7,878 nt of DNA from Acidimicrobiaceae bacterium. Lineage in GTDB: Bacteria; Actinomycetota; Acidimicrobiia; Acidimicrobiales; Palsa-688. The notes under the pieces are model-generated. The model saw nothing but the letters and a program-made list of their open reading frames with translations. It had not been told where the DNA came from and did not search any database. Every line of letters starts with the position of its first letter. Within the stretch, counting starts at the first letter, position 1. Positions 1 through 4,557 of this stretch are shown piece by piece. The stretch is from assembly GCA_009785715.1 (NCBI GenBank), contig WQVT01000091.1, forward strand, positions 1 through 7,878. Direction: 5' to 3'. The position numbers and the translations under genes were made by a program.

Positions 1-164
1 CGGAGGGTCTAGGGGCAGCCGTCACGCAGCGAGGACGCGGAGCGCAGCGGCCCGTAGCGACCCTTGGCGCTCCGGTCGGTTGCCACCCCCACCCTTGCGT
101 CCGCCAGCCCTTTGGGCTGGCCTGGGAGCCTCGTGGGGTTCTGTCAGCAGGCACCTGCGGGTAC
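1..164. other. Noncoding left flank beyond the tRNA repeat
   Basis: I see no convincing gene in this stretch. The first 60 bases are rich in short related words (GCAGCG twice, GCGGAGCGCAGCGG, GTAGCGA), as in low-complexity intergenic DNA of GC-rich bacteria. If the 44-bp repeat at 165-208 is an integration scar, this flank was originally the DNA just downstream of the tRNA-Thr gene. That would fit the hairpin at 104-120 being the tRNA's old terminator. A short reading frame on the minus strand ends at a TAG near position 11 but has no features worth calling. Confidence 0.4.
104..120 (-). terminator. Perfect 7-bp hairpin, possible old tRNA terminator
   Basis: CCAGCCC and GGGCTGG form a perfect 7-bp stem around a TTT loop. 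No U-tract follows on either strand. It lies 44 bp beyond the 165-208 repeat on the minus-strand downstream side, where a terminator for an unsplit tRNA-Thr transcript would be expected. Terminator function is inferred from shape and position only. Confidence 0.35.
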
Positions 165-208
165 GGAGCCCGAGAGGAGAATCGAACTCCTGACCTACGC
201 ATTACGAG
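165..208 (-). repeat. 44-bp copy of the tRNA-Thr 3' part (putative att scar)
   Basis: This segment is identical over 44 bp to 1346-1389 in the same orientation. It corresponds to nucleotides 32-73 of the tRNA-Thr (anticodon loop, variable loop, T arm, acceptor 3' strand) plus 2 bp beyond the 3' end. Identity stops exactly at the first anticodon-loop base. The flanking bases differ on both sides, and no 5' tRNA half follows, so this copy cannot be a functional tRNA. Such a 3' tRNA fragment in direct orientation is the standard att remnant left by tyrosine-recombinase integration into a tRNA gene. The repeat is directly visible; the att interpretation is inference from that pattern. Confidence 0.85.
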
Positions 209-361
209 GAGGCTCGCCCTCATCTCCGCCCGTCCGGAGCGTCGCTGATCGTGGCGTCCTGGCGGTCAGAACCCCGGCCGTGGTTCGACGGTGGGACGGT
301 CAGCGACAGTCGAGGACGGCTGGCGACGGAGTTGTTGGGCGGAATGTTGGGCATTTCGGGG

Positions 362-657
362 TCACGGCAGGCGGTCACGCCAAAATCCGGGACGCCGGCG
401 GCTGTGCGCCACGGCGACGATCCAGAGCAGTCGTCAAGCACGATGTAGACGATCCCGTAGGGGAACCGACCTACGGCGACCCGGCGAATCTCGTCCGGAC
501 CAGGATCAGCAACCAGAGGCGCAGTTTTGGGCCAGTCAGCCACAAGGTCGACCGCCCGCCAGACTTCGGCCAGGAAGTTGGGGTTCGACTCGTACCGGCC
601 TTCTGCATCACGCAAGTCATCGAGTGCTCTGACGTCGAACCCGACGCGGAGCGTCAC
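362..657 (-). pseudogene. RelE/ParE-family toxin, frameshifted near its C terminus
   Basis: Toxins of this family are ribosome-dependent mRNA nucleases (RelE branch) or gyrase poisons (ParE branch); I cannot say which this is. The start is GTG at 657, overlapping the antitoxin stop by 4 bp (GTGA). Residues 1-76 read normally, from MTLRVGFDVRALDDL through RFPYGIVYIVLDD. Around 425-429 the frame breaks. The family's C-terminal signature continues in another frame as WIVAVAHSRRRPGFW and then RDRLP, with a stop at 362-364. The difference equals one missing or two extra bases. Joined, the product would be about 98 aa, normal for the family. Unjoined, the frame runs on to 220 and yields a 145-aa protein with an unrelated tail. 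No homopolymer marks the site. A real inactivating mutation, a sequence error and programmed frameshifting all remain possible. Confidence 0.85.
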
Positions 658-881
658 CGCTCGAACTGCCTGCGGACCTCTTCGTAGGGGATGGGGACGA
701 CCTTGCCCGACTTGATGTCTTCGACGCGGCGCAGGATTTCAGCGTTCCACTCAGCCTCGACAACCTCGGGGTCGTCGAAGGGCTCGTCGTCGAGGCTCTC
801 CAGGAGCTTGTGGGCCAGCTCGGCCCGCTCCGCTCGAGGCAACGTGAGCGCCGCAGCAACGACATCTGAGTGCTCGGCCAT
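654..881 (-). CDS. Antitoxin, addiction-module component family
   Basis: This 75-aa acidic, helical protein resembles the small 'addiction module component' antitoxins (Unstab_antitox type) usually encoded just before RelE/ParE toxins. Recognisable parts are the N-terminal LPRAERAELAHKLLESLD (residues 14-31), a central EWNAEILRRVEDIKSG, and the C-terminal VPIPYEEVRRQF that in relatives lies against the toxin. The ATG at 881 is the natural start. The gene precedes and overlaps the toxin gene by 4 bp, so the two would be co-transcribed and translationally coupled. Toxin-antitoxin pairs of this kind typically repress their own promoter as a complex. With the toxin frameshifted, this may now be an orphan antitoxin that could still neutralise related toxins. 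Recognition is from motif pattern and gene order. Confidence 0.85.
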   Translation of the reverse strand: MAEHSDVVAAALTLPRAERAELAHKLLESLDDEPFDDPEVVEAEWNAEILRRVEDIKSGKVVPIPYEEVRRQFER

Positions 882-887
882 GGTCCA

Positions 888-893
888 AGTGTA
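888..893 (-). promoter_or_regulatory. Candidate -10 box for the toxin-antitoxin operon
   Basis: On the minus strand TACACT lies 6 nt before the antitoxin ATG. I see no good -35 element and no Shine-Dalgarno sequence. If this is a -10 box, transcription would begin at or next to the ATG and the antitoxin mRNA would be leaderless, which is common in actinobacteria. The support is weak and positional. Confidence 0.3.
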
Positions 894-952
894 CGCCGGG
901 CTAGCATCATCCGCCGTGGGCGAGGATCACGGCTCGGCCAACGAGGCCTTTA

Positions 953-981
953 GGCCGAGACCCCGGAGGCCGAGACTCCGG
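953..981. repeat. Tandem 14-bp repeat with overlapping hairpin
   Basis: GGCCGAGACCCCGG (953-966) and GGCCGAGACTCCGG (968-981) are tandem copies with one mismatch. The second overlaps a 6-bp hairpin, CCGGAG/CTCCGG (963-968 and 976-981). Another small inverted pair, GGCC-TTTA-GGCC, lies at 945-956. The cluster sits between the antitoxin start and the possible small membrane-protein gene. It could be a regulatory hairpin or a protein-binding site. Confidence 0.45.
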
Positions 982-984
982 CCC

Positions 985-1197
985 GTGTTGGCTGTCTCCT
1001 ACGACACGGGGACCGGCTTTGGCGGATCGGTGTGGCTGGTGGTGGCATTGCTCTTTCTGGTCGTAGCGAGCGTCACCTCGGGTGTGCTCAGCGGCGTCTT
1101 CTGGGCATTGGCGGGCTTGTTTGGACTGATGGCCGTTGTCCTCCTGGGCGCCTACATCAGTGGCCACGGACGAGGTGGTTGGACCAGGAATCTGTAG
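985..1197 (+). CDS. Possible small membrane protein (about 70 aa)
   Basis: From a GTG at 985 the frame encodes about 70 aa: a short polar N terminus (LAVSYDTGTGFGG), then two hydrophobic stretches, VWLVVALLFLVVASV and VFWALAGLFGLMAVVLLG, and a glycine/arginine-rich tail ending GWTRNL. This fits a two-helix hairpin membrane protein of no family I recognise. There is no clear ribosome-binding site, and the frame is open far upstream, including an ATG at 880, so the start is uncertain. It lies inside the putative integrative element, divergent from the toxin-antitoxin pair. Small membrane proteins near such modules can be toxins or accessory proteins, but nothing here proves a role. A chance open frame in GC-rich DNA cannot be excluded. 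Confidence 0.4.
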   Translation: MLAVSYDTGTGFGGSVWLVVALLFLVVASVTSGVLSGVFWALAGLFGLMAVVLLGAYISGHGRGGWTRNL

Positions 1198-1345
1198 TCG
1201 TCGTTTGGCACGTCGGCTTCGCTGTTTCGATGCTCGCTATTTGCCCGCCCGGCCGCAGGCAGAGGTGGGCTGCGACGCCAGAGCGCCGGTCTTCGGTGGT
1301 CGTCTGACACAGGCCGGGAATGTGCCTCTGACCAGCTGGTTCCCT

Positions 1346-1389
1346 GGAGCCCGAGAGGAGAATCGAACTCCTGACCTACGCATTACGAG
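1346..1389 (-). repeat. 44-bp direct repeat, tRNA-embedded copy
   Basis: This is the partner of the copy at 165-208, identical over all 44 bp. It covers the anticodon loop to the 3' end of the intact tRNA-Thr gene plus 2 bp downstream. It would be the att site that preserves tRNA function after integration. Confidence 0.85.
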
Positions 1390-1420
1390 TGCGTTGCTCT
1401 GCCGTCTGAGCTACTCGGGC
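1348..1420 (-). tRNA. tRNA-Thr (anticodon CGT)
   Basis: The 73-nt minus-strand sequence folds into a complete cloverleaf. The acceptor stem GCCCGAG/CTCGGGC has 7 perfect pairs. The D stem is GCTC/GAGC, and the anticodon stem ACGCA/TGCGT has 5 pairs around the loop CTCGTAA. The variable loop is 5 nt, and the T stem AGGAG/CTCCT holds the loop TTCGATT. The loop places CGT at positions 34-36, which reads threonine codon ACG. CCA is not encoded, as is common in actinobacteria. Upstream on the minus strand, a TACAAA 12 nt before the 5' end (1433-1438 in plus coordinates) is a weak -10 candidate. A 7-bp inverted repeat, ACCTGCT (1424-1430) and AGCAGGT (1457-1463), flanks this promoter region. The 3' part is duplicated at 165-208. 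Confidence 0.95.
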
Positions 1421-1462
1421 CTGACCTGCTGCTTTGTAACTGCGGAGCGCGAGGTTAGCAGG

Positions 1463-1477
1463 TGAACCTTCGGTTCA
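1463..1477. repeat. Perfect 15-bp hairpin
   Basis: TGAACC-TTC-GGTTCA is a perfect 6-bp stem with a 3-nt loop, about 43 bp upstream of the tRNA gene. No neighbouring gene clearly ends into it, and no U-tract follows. It could be an old terminator or a protein-binding site. Confidence 0.4.
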
Positions 1478-1953
1478 ATCTGCGGCCAGAGCCTGTGGGC
1501 CTGGTGTCTGCGGTTCGCCCATGTCGCTCCCCCAGGTAGCCGTTCAGATCATCAGGGCAGGCTCCAGCACTCGAGGTGACACGCTTCCCTCGGTGATGAG
1601 CGACTCGGCCGCGCAGCACGGAGAAGCGGGGCGTTCGGCGAGTCCCGTGTCGGGACGCTCAACTTCCTGGCGGGTAGGTCGTCAATAGTCCGATCCGCAA
1701 ACGAGATCTGCCGACATGGAACGTGCGTATCGAACAAGTTGCCCGATAGGGCAAATTGAATACATAGCCTTCCTTGGTTGAGCCACGCATGCGGCACACG
1801 TGCATCTTGACATTGCGACATTAATTTTGGTCAGCATCTTCCGAGTCTCGGCGGACAATGGGCGTGCGATTGATGTCAGTGGTACATCGAACTGCACAGT
1901 TGCCCGGCGGCTGCGAGGCACATCAATGAAGGACCAGACAAGGAAGGTACGTT
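1478..1953. other. Mostly noncoding stretch upstream of the first secreted-protein gene
   Basis: No secure gene is visible. The stretch holds the doubtful interrupted reading frame at 1544-1837 (minus), a perfect inverted repeat TTGCCC-GATA-GGGCAA at 1739-1754, and a segment around 1800-1860 visibly richer in A and T than its surroundings. The last 150 bases must contain the promoter of the gene at 1954, but I could not pick out a convincing -35/-10 pair. Confidence 0.4.
1544..1837 (-). pseudogene. Doubtful cysteine-rich reading frame interrupted by an in-frame TGA
   Basis: From ATG 1837 the minus strand reads 51 codons, including CTCAAC and a later SICPIG, to a TGA at 1682-1684. It then continues in the same frame for 45 codons, ending PRVLEPALMI, to a TGA at 1544-1546. 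The second half has GC-rich third positions like real genes here. I do not recognise a family. It may be a remnant of a degraded gene or two chance open segments. There is no obvious ribosome-binding site. Confidence 0.2.
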
Positions 1954-2508
1954 ATGTTCGGTTGGAATCAGATTCGTAAATCGCGGCACCGCCTCGGGGG
2001 CCTTGCCTCGGCGGGTATCGCTGCGCTCGCGGTGACCGTCGGTGGGACCGCAGCGACGCTGACCGGTGTCGCAATCTCGGCGCCGCATGCTTCAGCCGCC
2101 ACACCGTGTGTCGATCAGACCTTCGACTACCTCGATGTGAATCTGCGCCTCGGATGCGTCGTCGACGAGCAGGTTCTGCTCAACAACCTGCGGAACCGCG
2201 GCATTGCGGGGCCCAATCAGCTTCTTGCGGTCGACGGCCAGTACGGCCCGCACACCAGCGATGACGTGGCGGGGTTCAACAGCGTGTGGACGTTGAACGG
2301 CTGGAGCGGTGAGACGAATCCACAGACTTGGCGTGCGCTTTGCGCCGTCAACTATCGATACGGATTCCACGGCGTCTACTGGGCCGGAGCCGGCTGCACG
2401 CCATCTTCAGGACGGGTGGCTGAGACCGGAGCTGCTCCCAACTCGGCGCGGGCACGACCTTACGGTATCGCTAGTGCTGCGGCGACCCACGACAGCCTGC
2501 TGGGGTGA
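1954..2508 (+). CDS. Secreted peptidoglycan-binding-like protein
   Basis: This 184-aa protein is probably exported and acts at the cell wall. It has a classic signal peptide: basic start (KSRHR, residues 9-13), hydrophobic core 15-42 and a cleavage motif HASA at 45-48. The mature part (about 52-148) resembles a PG_binding_1 domain. LAVDGQYGPHTSDDVAGFN (91-109) matches the family's VDG-x-x-GP-x-T core, and ETNPQTWRALC (120-130) matches its closing GPxTWxxL. Four cysteines (52, 68, 130, 148) could form two disulfides outside the cell. No catalytic domain is attached, so it may only bind or decorate the wall. GGAAGG at 1942-1947, 6 nt before the ATG, sets the start. The last 36 residues after C148 are low-complexity and Ala/Arg/Ser-rich, which may reflect a frameshifted extension. 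A terminator hairpin overlaps the stop codon. Confidence 0.8.
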   Translation: MFGWNQIRKSRHRLGGLASAGIAALAVTVGGTAATLTGVAISAPHASAATPCVDQTFDYLDVNLRLGCVVDEQVLLNNLRNRGIAGPNQLLAVDGQYGPHTSDDVAGFNSVWTLNGWSGETNPQTWRALCAVNYRYGFHGVYWAGAGCTPSSGRVAETGAAPNSARARPYGIASAAATHDSLLG

Positions 2509-2531
2509 CCCCGCGTTGGGCGTCACCCCAG
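2500..2531 (+). terminator. Strong hairpin terminator overlapping the stop codon
   Basis: CTGGGGTGAC (2500-2509) pairs perfectly with GTCACCCCAG (2522-2531), and CCC/GGG can extend the stem inward. The left arm contains the TGA stop at 2506-2508. There is no U-tract, as is usual for actinobacterial terminators. It sits between convergent genes and could serve both the plus-strand secreted-protein gene and the minus-strand VOC gene. Confidence 0.7.
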
Positions 2532-2607
2532 TTCAGGGGATGTGACGCCCATCGGCCCGAGCGAGGACATCAGGCATTGCCGATCGAGTCCGGCGGCACT
2601 TGGCCGA

Positions 2608-2976
2608 TCAGGCGCGGTCGTGGAGCGTGACGTGGTAGCCGTCGGGGTCGGCGAAGGTGAATGTCCGACCGAAGGGACCGTCGATCGGCGCAGAGACGAT
2701 GGTCTGTCCACCGGCGACGAGTGCATCATGGATGGCCTGGACGTCGGTGGCATGGAGCCAGATCGCGGCACCGATGCCGGGCTGAACAACGGAGGAGAGA
2801 TCGCTGCCGGGAACGATGTCGCGGAGCGCGAACGCGATCGGCGTCGTTTCGAAGACGACGGCGTGCGGGGGTCCCGCTGGCGAGCGGACCAAGCCCAGGT
2901 ATTGCTCGTAGAACGCCTGGGAAGCGTCAAGGTCGCGCGCTTGGAGCGAGATGAAGTCGGGGCCGGTGGCGGGCAT
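2608..2976 (-). CDS. VOC (glyoxalase/bleomycin-resistance fold) family protein
   Basis: This 122-aa protein has the vicinal-oxygen-chelate fold shared by glyoxalase I, extradiol dioxygenases and antibiotic-binding proteins. The first module reads FISLQARDLDASQAFYEQYL (residues 8-27), the standard first strand and helix. The second runs from AIWLHATDVQAIHDAL to TFTFADPDGYHVTLHD (105-120), where DPDG is the typical hairpin. The glutamate often found after DPDG as a metal ligand is not there (YHVTLHD), so catalytic activity is uncertain and a binding role is possible. The substrate cannot be read from sequence. ATG 2976 is preferred over the in-frame ATG at 2997 because AAGGAG lies 7 nt before it. 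The gene is divergent from a MarR regulator with palindromes between them, so it is probably the regulator's target. Confidence 0.85.
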   Translation of the reverse strand: MPATGPDFISLQARDLDASQAFYEQYLGLVRSPAGPPHAVVFETTPIAFALRDIVPGSDLSSVVQPGIGAAIWLHATDVQAIHDALVAGGQTIVSAPIDGPFGRTFTFADPDGYHVTLHDRA

Positions 2977-2999
2977 GGCAATGCTCCTTCTCTTCATTG

Positions 3000-3017
3000 G
3001 TGTCAGTCTTCTGACAC
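3000..3017. promoter_or_regulatory. MarR operator candidate, copy 1
   Basis: GTGTCAG-TCTT-CTGACAC is a perfect inverted repeat with 7-bp arms and a 4-bp spacer, a typical size for a MarR dimer site. It lies in the divergent spacer, 23 bp before the VOC start, where binding would block the VOC promoter. It shares the core TGTCAG-N4-CTGACA with copy 2, whose centre is 27 bp away. Confidence 0.8.
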
Positions 3018-3026
3018 AGACAATCT

Positions 3027-3044
3027 ATGTCAGAATGCTGACAT
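3027..3044. promoter_or_regulatory. MarR operator candidate, copy 2, overlapping the MarR start
   Basis: ATGTCAG-AATG-CTGACAT is a second perfect 7-bp inverted repeat with the same core and spacer length as copy 1. Its last bases overlap the ATG of the MarR gene at 3043. Binding here would repress the regulator's own expression. No separate Shine-Dalgarno sequence fits before the ATG, so the MarR mRNA may be leaderless. Confidence 0.8.
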
Positions 3045-3501
3045 GAGTCAAGAAGGTGTCGGCGTCGACCTGGAGACGTCGCTGGGCTACCTGCTCAAAC
3101 AGGCATCGAGCGCCCTCCGCGCAGCCATGGAGGAGGTGCTGCGCCCGCTCGGGATGACGGTGACGCACTACTCGTGCCTCGAGCTGCTGGCACAGCGCCC
3201 GGGGTTGTCGAACTCCGAGCTCGCGCGAGGAGCGTTCGTCACCCGGCAATCGATGAACGTGCTACTCCAGGCCCTGGAACGAGACGGCTACGTGACCAGA
3301 CCTGCGGAGGCGCCCGTCGGGAAGGTCCTTCCCGCACGGCTCACGCCTCGCGGCCGGCAGAGCCTCAAGAAGGCGAGCGCAGCCGTCCGCTCGGTTGAGG
3401 TGAGAATGCTTGCCGGCATGACCGAAACCGAGCAGTCAGACGCGTTCCAGATCCTGCAGAGCATGATCCACTCCCTCGGCGGCGGCAACGACGGTCCATA
3501 G
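3043..3501 (+). CDS. MarR-family transcriptional regulator
   Basis: This 152-aa protein has the winged-helix MarR layout. An N-terminal dimerisation helix (SLGYLLKQASSALRAAMEEVL, about 13-33) is followed by the HTH region: THYSCLELLAQRPGLSNSEL, then recognition helix VTRQSMNVLLQALERDGYV (66-84). The wing is VGKVLPARLTPRGRQ (92-106), and a C-terminal helix completes the dimer interface. Such proteins usually repress a neighbouring gene until a small ligand or oxidant releases them. A single cysteine (C45, in HYSCLELL) could be redox-active, but that is speculative. The open frame runs upstream over the VOC gene. I set the start at ATG 3043, where the family's N terminus begins and beside the operator. 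The likely targets are the divergent VOC gene and itself. Confidence 0.92.
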   Translation: MSQEGVGVDLETSLGYLLKQASSALRAAMEEVLRPLGMTVTHYSCLELLAQRPGLSNSELARGAFVTRQSMNVLLQALERDGYVTRPAEAPVGKVLPARLTPRGRQSLKKASAAVRSVEVRMLAGMTETEQSDAFQILQSMIHSLGGGNDGP

Positions 3502-3503
3502 CT

Positions 3504-3532
3504 CAGCCCCGGGACACGTCTCCGCGGGGCTG
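3504..3532 (+). terminator. Hairpin terminator after the MarR gene
   Basis: CAGCCCCG (3504-3511) and CGGGGCTG (3525-3532) form a perfect 8-bp GC-rich stem with a 13-nt loop, in which GGA/TCC can add further pairs. It begins 2 nt after the TAG stop. No U-tract follows. Confidence 0.7.
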
Positions 3533-3990
3533 CTTGCACTCGTCGGGTACCAAGCCAGACCCGACGATCCTCTCCTGCGAACCGACGCCGCCATCACGTT
3601 GCCGGCTCGCACATCATGGCCGACACACTGCCACGCCCTCCTACACCGCCCCCGACCGGCTGAAGCGGCCGGCGAACTTGAATTCGATCTATGGCATCAT
3701 TCACGGCGGTGATCGGCACGATTGGGTACTTCAGTGGTCGTTGCCCTCGGAGCAGCCACGCTCAATTTCCCTGTTGTAGCCATTCGGGGCCGGCTCTGGC
3801 TATAGGGAGCCTTCCCCATATCGCGCCTCTTCCGGCGAACTGCGCCCCTCTATAAAGTCCGCGCTTGGCGGACAGTCGAACACGAGGGGCACTTCGTGCC
3901 GACCTACTGCTTTCGACATGAAGGACAGGAACACAACCGTTGCCGGATGTGCGCGGCAGCGGGAGCACGCCTAAGAAACGGGAGGACAGC
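3533..3990. other. Noncoding stretch between the MarR gene and the second secreted protein
   Basis: No supported gene. Short open segments exist, for example one containing RLKRPANLNSIYG and ending at 3779, and a 54-codon frame from ATG 3692, but neither has a ribosome-binding site or a family resemblance. The right half holds the likely promoter and two small hairpins upstream of the gene at 3991. One hairpin is at 3857-3873; the other is GGCAC-TTC-GTGCC at 3888-3900. Confidence 0.4.
3851..3873 (+). promoter_or_regulatory. TATAAA box with adjacent inverted repeat
   Basis: TATAAA at 3851-3856 is the best -10-like sequence upstream of the secreted-protein gene at 3991, though no good -35 hexamer is visible. 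It is followed directly by a perfect inverted repeat, GTCCGC-GCTTG-GCGGAC (3857-3873), placed where an operator or a 5'-end hairpin would lie. The leader would be about 125 nt, long enough for mRNA-level control. Confidence 0.4.
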
Positions 3991-4350
3991 ATGAGGATCA
4001 GAAACGTGGTGGCGGCGGTCGGGAGTTCCTTTGTACTCGCCGGAACAGTTTTCGCTTGGGCCGGAACGGCCAGCGCGACGTCGACGAACTGCGCGGACAA
4101 CGTCTGTATCCGGGTCGTCAATGCCGCGAGGGGCTCGAACTACATCGAGACGGCGCAGGTATGGTCGCCGGATGTGACGGTGATCCCGTCTGCGACCTAT
4201 CGACTCCTGTACGACGGAGTGGTGCAACAGGCGCAGACAAACAGCAGTGGAAGCGCCACGTTCGGGATCTACGGGTACCTGCCACCGGGTCTTTGCATCC
4301 AGGGGGGCGAGATCGGCGTCGGTCGGAGTTCCTGCTGGGTCGTGCCCTGA
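3991..4350 (+). CDS. Small secreted four-cysteine protein of unknown function
   Basis: This 119-aa protein starts with a signal peptide: MRIR, hydrophobic core about 6-25, and a cleavage motif ASA at 27-29. The mature protein has about 90 residues with alternating hydrophobic/polar stretches (VCIRVVNAA, YIETAQVW, VTVIPSATYRLLYDG, SATFGIYGYL) that suggest an all-beta, Ig-like sandwich. Four cysteines (34, 39, 102, 115) are placed as a close N-terminal pair and a C-terminal pair, suggesting two disulfides. It ends SSCWVVP. I recognise no family. ATG 3991 is chosen over the upstream in-frame TTG at 3940 because GGGAGG lies 5 nt before it and the signal peptide begins there. It is the second small exported disulfide-type protein in the window. 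Confidence 0.75.
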   Translation: MRIRNVVAAVGSSFVLAGTVFAWAGTASATSTNCADNVCIRVVNAARGSNYIETAQVWSPDVTVIPSATYRLLYDGVVQQAQTNSSGSATFGIYGYLPPGLCIQGGEIGVGRSSCWVVP

Positions 4351-4387
4351 GCCCGGACGCTGGAGAAATCTCGGTTCAGTAGCCGGT

Positions 4388-4425
4388 GGGTGGCGTGCTC
4401 GAGTTGAACTCGCAGTACGCCACCC
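4388..4425 (+). terminator. Long hairpin between convergent genes
   Basis: GGGTGGCGT (4388-4396) pairs perfectly with ACGCCACCC (4417-4425), and an inner CGAG/CTCG adds four more pairs around a TTGAA loop. It lies 38 bp after the secreted-protein stop and 130 bp beyond the end of the convergent aldo/keto reductase gene. No U-tract is present. Confidence 0.7.
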
Positions 4426-4557
4426 CTGCGCCGGCGGTTCCCCGTTCAGCGGATGCCGACCGCCAGCGCCGGACGAGCGCGCGGTCCGATGGACCCTGGG
4501 GGACCGCAGACGCTACGAGCCTCCGCTCACTCGCCATCGGCGGGTAAGACGGAATCG

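Larger units (their letters stand above)
165..1389. mobile_element. Putative mini integrative element at tRNA-Thr with a toxin-antitoxin module
   Basis: The interval is bounded by 44-bp perfect direct repeats, one forming the 3' part of an intact tRNA-Thr gene. In tRNA-site integration the incoming element rebuilds the tRNA 3' end and displaces the original fragment to its far end, which is the layout here. Cargo, from the tRNA side, is a possible small membrane protein (985-1197, plus), an antitoxin (654-881, minus) and a frameshifted RelE/ParE toxin (362-657, minus). No integrase or excisionase is present in the 1.2 kb. It may therefore be a deletion remnant, a cassette moved in trans, or one unit of a larger array extending left of the window. 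Inside the right repeat lies a 10-bp palindrome, ACCAGCTGGT, at 1331-1340. Confidence 0.55.

Noticed and set aside
165..239. A second, divergent tRNA gene at the left repeat
   Set aside because: Only the 3' part from the anticodon loop onward is present. The following bases do not supply a D arm or a matching acceptor strand.
64..715. Several plus-strand open frames over the toxin-antitoxin region
   Set aside because: They are antisense to the recognised toxin and antitoxin, have arginine/serine-rich composition and show no family features.
1682..1684. Selenocysteine codon at the in-frame TGA
   Set aside because: The frame is not a recognised selenoprotein, the stop may simply be real, and no insertion element was identified by eye.
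2542..3042. Long N-terminal extension of the MarR frame
   Set aside because: It is antisense to the intact VOC gene and runs through the operators. The MarR fold begins at ATG 3043.
3534..3779. Open frame of 81 codons containing RLKRPANLNSIYG
   Set aside because: It has no ribosome-binding site and mixed composition, and it begins inside the tail of a terminator region. I could not tie it to a transposase or any other family.
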